Shown: piece after piece, positions 7,218 through 16,330 of the stretch
How the letters are laid out: the number at the start of each line of letters is the position of its first letter
Position numbering within the stretch: the stretch's first letter is position 1
NCBI GenBank assembly: GCA_040905505.1
Contig: JBBDRL010000076.1
Span: 1-29,617, forward strand
Direction of reading: 5' to 3'
DNA from: WHSP01 sp040905505
Lineage (GTDB): Bacteria > Gemmatimonadota > Gemmatimonadetes > Longimicrobiales > Longimicrobiaceae
Length of the DNA: 29,617 nt
Notes under the pieces: model-generated
The model's database searches: none
The model's input: the letters and a program-made list of their open reading frames with translations, nothing else
What the model was told of the DNA's origin: nothing
Translations under genes and position numbers: made by a program

Positions 7218-7958
7218 ATGAGCGAGAAACCCGTCTACGTCGTTTCCGACATTCACCTCGGAGCGGTCCCGGCATCCACGGAGCGGTCGTTCCGCCGATT
7301 CCTCGAGCATGTTGCGCGGGAGGGCACGGAACTCCTGATCAATGGCGACCTCTTCGACTTCTGGTTCGAATACCGCTCGGTGATCCACGGCCGGCATTAC
7401 CGCGTCCTGGCGGCACTGGCCGATCTTCGCGAAGCGGGCGTGCGGATACGCTTCATCGGAGGGAACCACGATGCCTGGGGAGGGCCCTTCCTCGAGAAAG
7501 AAATCGGAATCGAGATCCTCGAGGAAGGTGTGGAACTGGAGCTCGCCGGTTTTCGCGCGCTGGTCGTTCATGGCGACGGCGTCGGAAGTGGTGATATCGG
7601 TTACAAGGCGCTGAAGAGGTTGATCCGCAATCCGCTCGCAATCCGCGCCTTCCGATTGCTGCACCCCGACTGGGGCGCCAGGCTGGCATCGCTCGTCTCC
7701 TCGACCGAGGCGAAGACTCATGGTGCCGCAGGCGCGAATCCCGAACGGGCGGCCGAACTGAACCGCTGGGCGGCCGGGGTGCTCGAACGACGGATCGATC
7801 TCGACCTCATCCTCGCCGGGCACACGCATACGCCGATCGTCGATGAGTGCAGGCCCGGTGTGTATTACGTCAATACGGGCGATTGGCTCAGCCACTTCAC
7901 CTACCTGGAGCTCGTCCGGGGCAACCCACCGCGTCTCGGCGTGTGGGCGACGCCATAG
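7218..7958 (+). CDS. lpxH: UDP-2,3-diacylglucosamine diphosphatase
   Basis: LpxH cleaves UDP-2,3-diacylglucosamine to lipid X and UMP, the fourth step of lipid A synthesis, at the inner face of the cytoplasmic membrane. The 246-aa protein carries the full calcineurin-like metal site: SDIHLG (Asp11, His13), NGDLFDFWFEY (Asp44), GGNHD (Asn83, His84), VVHGDG (His118) and AGHTHTP (His202, His204). The GDLFDFWFEY block is typical of LpxH rather than of the analogous LpxI or LpxG. It is the only confident plus-strand gene, diverges from the LPS-assembly cluster and converges on murI with a 4-base gap. Confidence 0.92.
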   Translation: MSEKPVYVVSDIHLGAVPASTERSFRRFLEHVAREGTELLINGDLFDFWFEYRSVIHGRHYRVLAALADLREAGVRIRFIGGNHDAWGGPFLEKEIGIEILEEGVELELAGFRALVVHGDGVGSGDIGYKALKRLIRNPLAIRAFRLLHPDWGARLASLVSSTEAKTHGAAGANPERAAELNRWAAGVLERRIDLDLILAGHTHTPIVDECRPGVYYVNTGDWLSHFTYLELVRGNPPRLGVWATP

Positions 7959-7962
7959 CCGT

Positions 7963-8751
7963 TCAGGCATCTACTTTATCCACCTCGACGGTGCCGTCCC
8001 AGAGGCGGTCGATGACCGGCCCGACGGTCAGAGGATCTCCGGTGGTGAACGCCCGGAACGTGCCCTCGCCAGTCAGTTCTCGTATCCCTTCCTCGGTCAG
8101 TACCCGTTCGACCTGCCGGGCGACCGCGGCTCCACTGTCGAGGATCTCGACGCCGTCGCCCAGCACATGGGCGATCGCATCGCGCAGAAAAGGATAGTGG
8201 GTGCAGCCCAGGACAACCCGGTCGATATCCGCGTCGCGGAGTGGCTCCAGCACCTCACGGATCATGGTGATCGCCCGGTCACCAGAGAGCTCCCCCGCCT
8301 CGACGAGCTCCACGAATCCAGGACACGCCAGCTTGATGACCTCGACATCCGACCCGTGATTATCGAGCAGCCGGTGGAAACGCTCCGTGATGAGGGTCGC
8401 CGGCGTGGCGAGTACGGCGAAGCGCCGCTTGGCGGATGAAGCGGCCGCCGGTTTCACCGCTGGCTCGAGCCCGACGATCGGAACGTCGAAGCGTTCTCGC
8501 AATTGCTCGATCGCCGCGCCGGAAGCTGTATTGCAGGCGGCGACGACGAGTTTGGCGCCGTGTTCGATGAGCGCGCCGGTCACAGCGATCGAACGCTCGC
8601 GGATCTGACCTAAAGGTCGTCCTCCGTAGGGGCAGTAAGCGGAGTCGGCGAGGTAGAGAACATCCTCCTGCGGCAGCCGTCGCCGGACCTCACGAGCGAC
8701 ACTCAAGCCTCCGAGACCGGAATCGAAGATGCCGAGGGGACGCTTGGCCAT
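7963..8751 (-). CDS. murI: Glutamate racemase
   Basis: A cofactor-independent racemase that supplies D-glutamate for peptidoglycan precursors. The 262-aa protein begins with IGFDSGLGG-type sequence (GIFDSGLGGLSV, 7-18). It has DSAYCPYGGRP (36-46) and the two catalytic cysteines in ACNTAS (Cys73) and GCTHYPF (Cys183). The reading frame also has a GTG one codon earlier, but the ATG at 8751 shares one base with the upstream stop (TGATG), a standard coupled start. It is co-transcribed with the DUF5683-like gene, whose promoter lies at 9339-9367. Confidence 0.95.
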   Translation of the reverse strand: MAKRPLGIFDSGLGGLSVAREVRRRLPQEDVLYLADSAYCPYGGRPLGQIRERSIAVTGALIEHGAKLVVAACNTASGAAIEQLRERFDVPIVGLEPAVKPAAASSAKRRFAVLATPATLITERFHRLLDNHGSDVEVIKLACPGFVELVEAGELSGDRAITMIREVLEPLRDADIDRVVLGCTHYPFLRDAIAHVLGDGVEILDSGAAVARQVERVLTEEGIRELTGEGTFRAFTTGDPLTVGPVIDRLWDGTVEVDKVDA

Positions 8752-9272
8752 CACTGCCCTCCCGGAGCCGCGAACCGCGCCTCGAAACGTAAACCGCCAC
8801 CGGCTTCGGGCATCACTCCGATACGTTCATCGAAGTCCGACAGATAAGCGGCCACGTAGGCATCGGCGCCGGCCAGGAACATGAGGAAGACCGATAGCGC
8901 CGCCCAATCCTCGAAATGCTGCGCCCTGGCGAATGCGAACGGCGTTTCAGCGTCCGGTTCGATCTGCCCGCTGTCCCTCAGCCAAGCCTGCTCGTCGCGC
9001 GCGGACTCGAGTTGGCGCTTGGCGACGTAGGACATCCAGATACTGCCGCCCGCCAGACCGAAATACACCGCGCCGCGGCCAGGCGCACCTACATACGCCT
9101 GCCCCCAGCCGGGAAGCACGACGGACCGCAGGAACGCTCCGCGCGGTGAGAAGGGTGGATCAGGGGCGCCCTCGGGATCCGGGGGTTGCTGCTGAGCCAG
9201 GCCGGGCGTAGCGAATAGCATCGAGACGGTGGCGAGGCCGAAGACCGTCACGATGCCGCGAAGTCGAATCAA
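8751..9272 (-). CDS. Exported membrane protein, DUF5683-like
   Basis: A 173-aa protein of unknown function. A signal peptide (about 1-26, ending ATPGLA) is followed by a Pro/Gln-rich segment. The block LRSVVLPGWGQAYVGAPGRGAVYFGLAGG (48-76) resembles the DUF5683 core found in envelope proteins of Bacteroidota and related phyla. A further hydrophobic helix lies at about 124-145. The start is a TTG at 9272, chosen because AGGAG sits five bases ahead of it; the frame extends six codons further to another TTG without such a site. It overlaps murI by one base. The DUF name is from memory and should be read as likely. Confidence 0.65.
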   Translation of the reverse strand: MIRLRGIVTVFGLATVSMLFATPGLAQQQPPDPEGAPDPPFSPRGAFLRSVVLPGWGQAYVGAPGRGAVYFGLAGGSIWMSYVAKRQLESARDEQAWLRDSGQIEPDAETPFAFARAQHFEDWAALSVFLMFLAGADAYVAAYLSDFDERIGVMPEAGGGLRFEARFAAPGGQ

Positions 9273-9338
9273 ACTGTACTCCTGAATCAAAATGTCTCGG
9301 CACCACCACCCCCTCTACTCCGCCACCGCGGCGCGCCG

Positions 9339-9367
9339 AAGATAGAGAGCGGCCGTCGTCTTTGCAA
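9339..9367 (-). promoter_or_regulatory. Promoter of the DUF5683-like gene and murI
   Basis: Minus-strand TTGCAA (9362-9367), a 17-base spacer and TATCTT (9339-9344), each 4/6 to consensus. The predicted start near 9332 gives a leader of about 60 bases ending in the AGGAG ribosome-binding site of the TTG start at 9272. The rest of the 9273-9481 gap shows no convincing terminator for the upstream cbs gene. Confidence 0.5.
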
Positions 9368-9481
9368 AAAGTGCGCATCGGTTGAATTCTGAGGATCACG
9401 ACATGGAGGAGGCGCATCGACTCGAGTGGTGACAGTGGCCGACCGCACCTTCACACCCCGCCCTTCGCAGCTCGGCGTACC

Positions 9482-10864
9482 TCAAGTAGCCACGTATCGG
9501 AGCACGTCGTAGCGTGTGATGATGCCCCCGATCTCACCATTCCGGCGGACGAGCACCGCGGGGTTCTGGCGGGTCAGTAGGCGCGTCACGGCCGGGAGGT
9601 CTGCGTTCGAGTCCACCACAGGGAGCGGGGGGTCCATCAGCTCGTCCACCGCCATGTCGAGCTGGGTCGGGTTCTCGAGCACGCGCGACATGAGCGTCGC
9701 TTCGGCCAGATGCCCGACGCACTCCCCTTCGCTGATCACCGGAAGCTGAGAGATGTTGTGCTCGGTGATGAAGCCGAGGGCCTTGCGAACCGGATCCGCC
9801 GGGCTGACGAAGACCAGGGCCGCCGGGGCCAGGAGCTCCTTCGCTTCGACCATGGCCTCGGCAGTGATCCGGTCGGGCTCGATCAGCCGGTTCTCCTGCA
9901 TCCATTCGTCGCTGTAGAGCTTCGACAGATACCGCTCGCCCGTATCGCAGAGGACGCAGACCACGCAGGCGTCGGGATCGTCGATCTCACGGGCGACCTG
10001 GACGGCAATATGCGTGATGAGACCGCTCGATCCACCGACGAAGAGCCCCTCAGCGCGGGTCAGCCGCCGCGCCATCGCGAAAGAGGTGCGATCGTCAACC
10101 GACCGCCATTCGTCGACCATTTCCATGTCCAGAGTCCCTGGGATCTTGTCCTGGCCGATCCCTTCGACCTTGTAGGGGGTGGAGTCCGGCTTCTGTCCCG
10201 TCTCGGCGTAGTGGCGCAGGATCGAACCGACGGGATCGCCGCCGATCACGCGGATCGAAGGGTTTCGTTCCTTCAAGAACCGGCCGACGCCTGTGATCGT
10301 GCCACCCGTTCCGGCCGCCGCGACGAAGTGGGTGACGCGGCCGTCGGTCTGCTGCCAGATCTCAGGACCGGTCGTGCGATAATGGGCTTCCGGATTGGCC
10401 TGATTGTAGAACTGGTTCGCGAGGATCGAATTGGGCGTTTCCCGGGCGATGCGCTTGGCGGTCTCGATATAGTTGTCCGGGTGGTCGGGTGGAACGGCGG
10501 CGGGCGTGACGATGACCTCGGCCCCGAAAGCCTTGAGCAACCGCACCTTCTCCTGACTCATCTTGTCGGAGATCGTGAAGACGCAGCGGTAGCCTCGTTC
10601 GGTGGCGGCGAGCGCCAGGCCTACGCCGGTATTTCCACTGGTGCCTTCCACGATGGTTCCCCCGGGGGACAGAGCGCCCTCGCGCTCCGCGGCGGCGATG
10701 ATCGCGGGCCCGATGCGATCCTTGACCGACCCACCCGGGTTCATGAACTCGGCCTTGCCGAAAACCGGAGTTCGGGTGCCCGAGGCGACCCGTCGCAATC
10801 GGATGAGAGGCGTCCACCCGATGACCTCCAGGACGCTTTCGTAGGGCTTCTGGTGCGGGGGCAT
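9482..10864 (-). CDS. cbs: Cystathionine beta-synthase (PLP domain plus two CBS domains)
   Basis: A 460-aa fold-type II PLP enzyme that condenses serine (or O-acetylserine) with homocysteine to cystathionine. The PLP lysine is Lys48 in NPGGSVKDR. The substrate loop is TSGNTG (75-80) and the phosphate-binding loop GTGGT (185-189). Two C-terminal CBS domains (about 340-398 and 405-458) match the regulatory module of eukaryotic-type CBS and distinguish it from plain cysteine synthase. The start is the ATG at 10864, which overlaps the previous stop by one base (TGATG); a GTG directly before it is less likely. With the cystine transporter at 24340-25770 it points to active transsulfuration, though the two loci are apart. 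Confidence 0.9.
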   Translation of the reverse strand: MPPHQKPYESVLEVIGWTPLIRLRRVASGTRTPVFGKAEFMNPGGSVKDRIGPAIIAAAEREGALSPGGTIVEGTSGNTGVGLALAATERGYRCVFTISDKMSQEKVRLLKAFGAEVIVTPAAVPPDHPDNYIETAKRIARETPNSILANQFYNQANPEAHYRTTGPEIWQQTDGRVTHFVAAAGTGGTITGVGRFLKERNPSIRVIGGDPVGSILRHYAETGQKPDSTPYKVEGIGQDKIPGTLDMEMVDEWRSVDDRTSFAMARRLTRAEGLFVGGSSGLITHIAVQVAREIDDPDACVVCVLCDTGERYLSKLYSDEWMQENRLIEPDRITAEAMVEAKELLAPAALVFVSPADPVRKALGFITEHNISQLPVISEGECVGHLAEATLMSRVLENPTQLDMAVDELMDPPLPVVDSNADLPAVTRLLTRQNPAVLVRRNGEIGGIITRYDVLRYVAT

Positions 10865-11253
10865 CACGGCGCCTCGGAAGCGGCGCCGGCCGCGCTGGAA
10901 TCAGCACGGGGCAGGTGGAACTGGACGGGGAGCAGAACCCGTACGGCTACGCTGTCGGCGCCGCGACGGGCAGGCTCGAAGAGCAGTTCGCGCGCGCCGG
11001 CCACCGCTGCCGAGTCGAAGGCGCCATAGCCACTCGACTCCCCCACCTGGGCGGAGTCGACCAGCCCCTCCCGGGACACATGGATCTCCAGCAGCGTTTC
11101 TCCCTCGACGCCCGCGTCCCAGAGTTCTTCTGGATAGTGGAACGGCGAATCCGAAAGCTGCCGTGGCGGCGTCTCGGGTTGTGGTTCCGAGCAGGCCGCG
11201 GTGGCGGTGAATGCCGAAACGGCCACGACCAGGATCAAGCTTCGTTTTATCAT
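10864..11253 (-). CDS. Lipoprotein with TonB C-terminal domain
   Basis: A 129-aa lipoprotein precursor: the signal peptide ends TATAAC with Cys21 as probable lipid anchor. Residues about 36-117 match the TonB C-terminal fold (YPEELWDAGVEGETLLEIHV, then GAFDSAAVAGARELLFEPA). The normal inner-membrane anchor and long proline linker of an energy transducer are absent, so it is unlikely to transmit proton-motive force; a periplasmic binding or adaptor role is more plausible. It starts 22 bases after mutS with no Shine-Dalgarno sequence and shares one base with cbs. Confidence 0.75.
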   Translation of the reverse strand: MIKRSLILVVAVSAFTATAACSEPQPETPPRQLSDSPFHYPEELWDAGVEGETLLEIHVSREGLVDSAQVGESSGYGAFDSAAVAGARELLFEPARRGADSVAVRVLLPVQFHLPRADSSAAGAASEAP

Positions 11254-11275
11254 CGAAAGGGGGTGCCGTTAATCG

Positions 11276-13864
11276 TCAGCTCTTCACCGATTCTGACAAC
11301 TCGGCGAGAATGTTCAGCGCTTGCAGCGGGGTGAGCCGATCCGTATCGAGATGGCGCAGTCGGTCGATCAGCGGATGTTCCGTGGCAGGAAACAGACCGA
11401 GCTGGCCTGGATCGGGATCCACCGTGCCTCGGACGACTCTTGCCCCGGGCGTACGGGAGCCGCCGCGCTCGAGCTCCGCCAGGATCTCCCTCGCACGCTG
11501 AATGACCTCTGCCGGCAGGCCGGCCAGTCGTGCCACCTCTACCCCGTACGACCGATCAGCCCCGCCCTGAACCAATGACCTCAGGAATACGATCGCGTCA
11601 CCTTCCTCCTTAACCGCGACGCTGTAGTTCGTGAGGCCCGGAAGGCGCTCGGCGAGGTCGGTGAGCTCGTGATAATGCGTCGCGAACACCGTCTTCGCTC
11701 CGAGTCGATCGTGCAGGTGCTCGGTGACGGCCGCCGCGACGCTGAGACCATCCCACGTCGATGTCCCCCGCCCGATCTCATCGAGGAGGACGAGCGATCG
11801 GTCCGTTGCCCCATTGAGGATGGCGGCGGTCTCGGTCATCTCCATCATGAACGTGGAGCGTCCGCGAACGAGATTGTCGGAAGCGCCGACGCGTGTGAAG
11901 ATCCGGTCGGCGATGCCGATCCGCGCACTCCGGGCTGGCACGAAACTGCCCATCTGCGCGAGGAGGACGATCAGACCGACCTGCCGAAGGACTGTCGACT
12001 TGCCGGCCATGTTCGGGCCCGTCAGGATCACGATACGGGCGTTCTCGTCGAGCATGATGTCGTTGGGGATGAACTCCTCGCGTGGCATCATGGTCTCGAC
12101 TACAGGGTGCCGCCCACCGCGGATCTCGGTAGCGAAGCCGTCGTGGAGTTCGGGGCGGGAGTAGTCGGAGCGGACGGCGAGTTGCGCCAGTGAAGCGAGG
12201 ACGTCGATAGTGGCGACATGTTCGGCCAGCTGCTGTAGCCGCTGCGTGAACGCCGCGGCCTGACACCGGACCGTCTCGAAGAGCTGCCCTTCGAGGACGA
12301 TGATTCGCTCCTCGGCACCGAGCACCTTGTCCTCCCACTCCTTGAGCTCGGGGGTGATGAAGCGCTCGGCATTGCTGAGTGTCTGCCGGCGCTGGAAGTC
12401 GCCCGGAACGCGATCGGCGTTCGCGCGGGTGACCTCGAGATAATAGCCGAAGACCTTATTGAAGCCGACCTTCAGTGAGCCGATCCCCGTTCGCTCCCGC
12501 TCGCGCCCTTGAAGCTGCGCAATCCAGTCGACCGCACCGTCGCGGACGGCTCGCAGCTCGTCGAGCTCCGGGTCGAAGCCGGCGCGAATGATGCCCCCAT
12601 CCGCCAGCGAAGCCGGGGGCTCGTCGGCGATCGCCTTCGCCACCAGCTCTGCGAGGTCCTCCAGAGGATCGAGTGCTTCACGATGAAGTGACAACAGCTC
12701 TGATTCGGCGTCTTCGAGAAGGTCACGCAGGGGCTGAACCGCCAGCAACGACGCCCGGACCGCGATCAGGTCTCGGGGTGCGCACCGCCCCGAGGCGATT
12801 CGAACAGCCAGACGCTCGAGATCTCGCACGTCGCGAAGGCCGGTGCGCAGATCCCGCCGCACTTCGGCGAGGTCGACGAGTTCCTGTACGGCAGTCTGGC
12901 GGGCGACGGCCCGCGCGAGATCGACGAGTGGAGCGAGCAGCCAACGTCTGAGAAGGCGGCCACCCATGGGGGTGATCGCGTCATCGATCACATCGAGCAG
13001 CGTTCGGGCATCCGGGCCGCCGGAAAGCGGCTCGACCAGCTCGAGGTTTCGGCGGGTCATCTCGTCCAGCGCCATCTGATCGCCGTGGACCAGCAAGCGC
13101 GGTGGGCGGAGCGCCTCACTCACGCGTGGCTGTGTTTCGGCCAGATAGGCGACCAGCGCACCCGCGGCCCCAATCACCGACGGGTCGGCTGGCAATCCGA
13201 AGCCGTCCAGGTTATGAACCTGGAAATGCCTCTTGAGTTCCTCCCGACCATGGGACGATTCGAAGCTCCAGTCACCGCGGTAGGTAACCACGTCCCCAGG
13301 AAGCGATGGCCCATCCATCAATTCCCAGGACCGCGGGAGGAGTAACTCGGCTGGCTCGATCTGGCCAAGCCTGTCGTGCAGGGCGGTCGCCGGCGCCAGC
13401 TGCACCTGAAGTTCGCCAGTGGATAGGTCCGCCGCGGCAATCCCGACCGCGCCACCTGCGGTCAGGTCACCCGTGATCGCCACCAGAAAGTTGTTTCGAC
13501 GCGCCTCCAGCAGCGTGTCACTGAGCGCGGTCCCAGGTGATATGGTTTCTACCACCTCACGGCGGACTATCCCCTTGGCCGTGGCCGGATCTTCCACCTG
13601 CTCGCAGATGGCCACCCGCCGACCGAGCTTCACGAGGCGCTGCAGGTAGCCGTCCAGCGCATGAACCGGGATTCCCGCGAGCGGTGCTCGGGAGCTTCCG
13701 TTGTTTCTGGAGGTAAGGGTGATGTCCAGCAGCCGCGAGCCCTCTTCCGCATCCTGGAAGAAGAGTTCATAGAAGTCGCCGACCCTGAACAGCACGAGCG
13801 AATCAGGGTGGCGGGACTTGATCTCGCGCCACTGCCGCATCAGCGGCGTCTCAGTCGATGTCAT
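11276..13864 (-). CDS. mutS: DNA mismatch repair protein MutS
   Basis: MutS recognises mismatches and small loops and recruits MutL in an ATP-dependent way. The 862-aa length is typical of MutS1. The mismatch-reading motif is GDFYELF with Phe31 and Glu33. The connector, lever and clamp regions follow. The C-terminal ABC ATPase has Walker A GPNMAGKST at 616-624, the signature region TFMMEMTETA, Walker B LVLLDEIGRGTS, and the ATHYHEL H-loop. The ATG at 13864 overlaps holA by 14 bases, tying repair to replication genes in one transcript. MutL is not in the window. Confidence 0.97.
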   Translation of the reverse strand: MTSTETPLMRQWREIKSRHPDSLVLFRVGDFYELFFQDAEEGSRLLDITLTSRNNGSSRAPLAGIPVHALDGYLQRLVKLGRRVAICEQVEDPATAKGIVRREVVETISPGTALSDTLLEARRNNFLVAITGDLTAGGAVGIAAADLSTGELQVQLAPATALHDRLGQIEPAELLLPRSWELMDGPSLPGDVVTYRGDWSFESSHGREELKRHFQVHNLDGFGLPADPSVIGAAGALVAYLAETQPRVSEALRPPRLLVHGDQMALDEMTRRNLELVEPLSGGPDARTLLDVIDDAITPMGGRLLRRWLLAPLVDLARAVARQTAVQELVDLAEVRRDLRTGLRDVRDLERLAVRIASGRCAPRDLIAVRASLLAVQPLRDLLEDAESELLSLHREALDPLEDLAELVAKAIADEPPASLADGGIIRAGFDPELDELRAVRDGAVDWIAQLQGRERERTGIGSLKVGFNKVFGYYLEVTRANADRVPGDFQRRQTLSNAERFITPELKEWEDKVLGAEERIIVLEGQLFETVRCQAAAFTQRLQQLAEHVATIDVLASLAQLAVRSDYSRPELHDGFATEIRGGRHPVVETMMPREEFIPNDIMLDENARIVILTGPNMAGKSTVLRQVGLIVLLAQMGSFVPARSARIGIADRIFTRVGASDNLVRGRSTFMMEMTETAAILNGATDRSLVLLDEIGRGTSTWDGLSVAAAVTEHLHDRLGAKTVFATHYHELTDLAERLPGLTNYSVAVKEEGDAIVFLRSLVQGGADRSYGVEVARLAGLPAEVIQRAREILAELERGGSRTPGARVVRGTVDPDPGQLGLFPATEHPLIDRLRHLDTDRLTPLQALNILAELSESVKS

Positions 13865-14852
13865 GCGAAATGCGAAGGATGAGCTCCTCGATCAGCTGTC
13901 GATCCGACAGAGAGGCGCTCTTGAGCAGCCGGTCGGTGCGGAGGAGCTCGCGGAGCGAGCGGTCCACCATCTTCGGGGTCCACCCGCCGGCCTGCCGCTG
14001 CAATCGGTTCACGAGCCATTGCTGGCGGGGCGGTAGATGGCGCTCGAGCCCCTGGCGCCCGCCAGCGACGAGGAGTCCCAGCTTGAGGAGGTGGCTGCCG
14101 ATCCCAATGACGAGCCCCACACCGCTTTCGCCGGAATCGAGGAGCTCGGGAAGTTCGGCGAGAGCCTCGCCGAAACGCCGCTCGCCAATCTTGTCGAACC
14201 ATCCCCACCGGTCGACCCTCGGAATATAACCGCCTACCGCCTTGACGTCCTCCAGTGTGATCGTCGATCGGTCGCCGGCGTAGGATACCGCCTTGTCGAG
14301 TTCCGTAGTCAGGGGACCGACCTGAGCGCCGATGGCGGCCGCGAGCGCCCGGGCAGCGTCCATCTCCACGCGAACCTGGTGAACTCGCGCCGCTCGCTCC
14401 ACGATGAATGCCGGAAGGTCGAGGGCATCGACGCCCGGAAATTCGACCGCGATCGAGCCCCGCATCAGGATGTCGTAGAATTTTGCCTTGCTTCGCGCCG
14501 GGATCGTAGCAAGCACCACGAGGACGACCCCGGGGGTCGGATTGGCGAGCGCGTCCTGAACGGCGTCTCGGGACTTGGGCGAGAGACCCTGGGCATCGCG
14601 GACGACGATCACACGGCGGGCCGCCATCATCGGCGGTGTGGAGAGCAGCGAGCCGAGGGATTCCGGTGTCGCCTCGGATCCTCGTAGTTGATCGAAATTG
14701 AAGTCGCGGGTGGCAGGGTCGAGGAGGGATCGGAGCGTCCTCTGAAGAGCCTCTTCCCGGAGATACTCTTCCTCCCCGTAGAGAAAGATCGCAAGCGACT
14801 CGGGAGGCTCTTCCAATTTCTGGAGGAGCGCGGGCAGTTCAACCCTGGGCAT
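13851..14852 (-). CDS. holA: DNA polymerase III subunit delta
   Basis: The delta subunit of the clamp loader, which opens the beta sliding clamp. The 333-aa protein has the family architecture: an N-terminal AAA+-like domain without a functional P-loop (IFLYGEEEYLREEAL at about 22-36, RRVIVVRDAQGLS at 79-91) and a C-terminal all-helical collar domain. The clamp-binding region is near LSTPPMMAARR (70-80). HolA sequences diverge strongly, so the call rests on overall pattern and length. It lies 42 bases after the anti-sigma gene and overlaps mutS. Confidence 0.88.
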   Translation of the reverse strand: MPRVELPALLQKLEEPPESLAIFLYGEEEYLREEALQRTLRSLLDPATRDFNFDQLRGSEATPESLGSLLSTPPMMAARRVIVVRDAQGLSPKSRDAVQDALANPTPGVVLVVLATIPARSKAKFYDILMRGSIAVEFPGVDALDLPAFIVERAARVHQVRVEMDAARALAAAIGAQVGPLTTELDKAVSYAGDRSTITLEDVKAVGGYIPRVDRWGWFDKIGERRFGEALAELPELLDSGESGVGLVIGIGSHLLKLGLLVAGGRQGLERHLPPRQQWLVNRLQRQAGGWTPKMVDRSLRELLRTDRLLKSASLSDRQLIEELILRISHDID

Positions 14853-14894
14853 TGATGGCCCGGTATAACCAATCGGGTGGGGTCCGCTCCTGCG

Positions 14895-15443
14895 TCAACG
14901 GGGCCGGAGGGTCACTGTCTGATATGAAGCGCGGGAGCCCAGCGGAGTATACCGGAAGAAGACTGTGTTCATGCCATCGGCCGATAGCGAGGGTTCCTGC
15001 TCCCGTGTCAGTAGCGGGCCCGCTCGAAAGAGCGTGTGCACGACGTCCGAAGTTAGGGGAGCCGAGGCAACGACCGGCTCCAGCTGAACTGTAGGCGTGG
15101 ATTCGGAAGTCGCAATCGGCAGCCATGCGGCGGCTCCGATGAGCGATGCGAGCAGCAGGACGAAGACCGGCGACGTCGCGGAGGTGTCCGCACGCGACCG
15201 CCAGCTTGTCTCCTCCTCGAGGTGATACAGGCGATGTTGGAGCCGAGGAAGGAAGTCGTAGGAGGGCGATACCTGAGGCATCGACCGCAGCTCACCGATC
15301 CCGGCCGCGAGCACACGATCGTACCGTTGACAGCGTGAACACGCCGCGATGTGGGCCTCCATCGCCGCGTGTCCCGCCGTGTCGATCAGGCCGTCCCGAA
15401 AGTCCGAGTAGTCCCGGAGGAAGTCGGAGCAGTTCACCATCAT
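14895..15443 (-). CDS. Anti-sigma factor with N-terminal zinc finger
   Basis: A 182-aa single-pass membrane protein that probably binds and inhibits the ECF sigma factor encoded just upstream. The N-terminus has a zf-HC2/ZAS-type motif: Cys5, then His31, Cys35 and Cys38 in HIAACSRC. A transmembrane segment lies at about 92-112 and a periplasmic domain follows. The ATG at 15443 has AGGTGG five bases upstream; a TTG eight codons earlier is unlikely. The 116-base gap to the sigma gene contains several short hairpins and TTGACG (15521-15526), so it may have its own promoter as well. Confidence 0.85.
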   Translation of the reverse strand: MMVNCSDFLRDYSDFRDGLIDTAGHAAMEAHIAACSRCQRYDRVLAAGIGELRSMPQVSPSYDFLPRLQHRLYHLEEETSWRSRADTSATSPVFVLLLASLIGAAAWLPIATSESTPTVQLEPVVASAPLTSDVVHTLFRAGPLLTREQEPSLSADGMNTVFFRYTPLGSRASYQTVTLRPR

Positions 15444-15559
15444 AGCGCCCACCTGTGAGGAACCCAACCAGGCCTCCGCACCGCGGAGCCTGTATTCATC
15501 GGATCCTTTCTACAGGTGAGCGTCAAGCAAGGTTCCGCTCCCCCGAGCGAAGCGTCTCG

Positions 15560-16201
15560 TCAGCCGAGAAGGGGCTCGATCAGGACGGCGAAATTGTTGC
15601 GCGCGCGGTTCAACCGGCTCTTCACCGTACCGAGGTTGCAACCCGTGATCTCAGCGATCTCCTCGTACGTCTTCCCCTCCATCTCGCGAAGGATGAAGAC
15701 CGTGCGATGGTGTTCCGGCAGTTCTGCGACCGCGGACTCGACCATCTGCCGAAGGCGGCGCTTGCGAAAGAGGTCGTCCGGGCGGTAGGTGTTGTCCTCC
15801 CACTCGAGCGGCCGCTGATCGGCATCCCAGTTCTTCTTGATCGTCTGGAAAAGGACCAGCGGATTACGTGAGCGGTTACGGAGCTCATTCTTCGCCAGGT
15901 TCGACGCGATCGTGTACACCCACGTCGAAAACTTCTTCGACTGATCGAATCGATGGAGATGGCGGTAGACCCTGATGAACGTCTCCTGTACCAGGTCCTC
16001 GGAGCGCTCCCGATCACCGGTCGTACGGTAGACGAAATTGACGAGCCTGCCGTGATAGCGGTCGGCCAGCTCCGTGAACGCGCGCTTTTCGCCGCCCAGG
16101 AATGCCGCGACCAGTCCGCTGTCGTCGAGCCCTTGGAGTGCCCCGCGTTGTGCTGGAGCCTCCACCCCGAAGACGCTCTTCGTACTATTCGGCTGAATCA
16201 T
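15560..16201 (-). CDS. ECF sigma factor, RpoE type
   Basis: A 213-aa extracytoplasmic-function sigma factor. Region 2 spans about 42-110 with DLVQETFIRVYRHLHRF (69-85) and the -10 recognition segment STWVYTIASNLAKNELRNR (92-110). Region 4 spans about 155-205 with the helix-turn-helix KTYEEIAEITGCNLGTVKSRLNRAR for -35 binding. The frame extends 41 codons further upstream, but that stretch is not sigma-like. The ATG at 16201 gives normal length and has AAGGG upstream. It is followed by its probable zinc-finger anti-sigma factor. The signal it responds to is unknown. Confidence 0.9.
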   Translation of the reverse strand: MIQPNSTKSVFGVEAPAQRGALQGLDDSGLVAAFLGGEKRAFTELADRYHGRLVNFVYRTTGDRERSEDLVQETFIRVYRHLHRFDQSKKFSTWVYTIASNLAKNELRNRSRNPLVLFQTIKKNWDADQRPLEWEDNTYRPDDLFRKRRLRQMVESAVAELPEHHRTVFILREMEGKTYEEIAEITGCNLGTVKSRLNRARNNFAVLIEPLLG

Positions 16202-16330
16202 CTGTTCGCCCTTCGAAAGCACTGGGGACGGCGCGCTCGCGTCGCTGTGAGCGTACACGGTGGGTCCGTGCGCCCGCCGAAGGGGCAGATTCCATACCCT
16301 TCGAGGCCAGCGCGTCTCAGGCACCTACAA

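Noticed and set aside
7155..7970. Minus-strand frame opposite lpxH
   Set aside because: The plus-strand frame contains all LpxH metal-binding motifs; the antisense protein has none.
9710..11029. Long plus-strand open frame opposite cbs
   Set aside because: It is antisense to a well-supported enzyme and its protein has no recognisable features; a GC-rich codon-bias shadow. The same holds for frames such as 1986-2867, 2605-3342 and 18365-19381.
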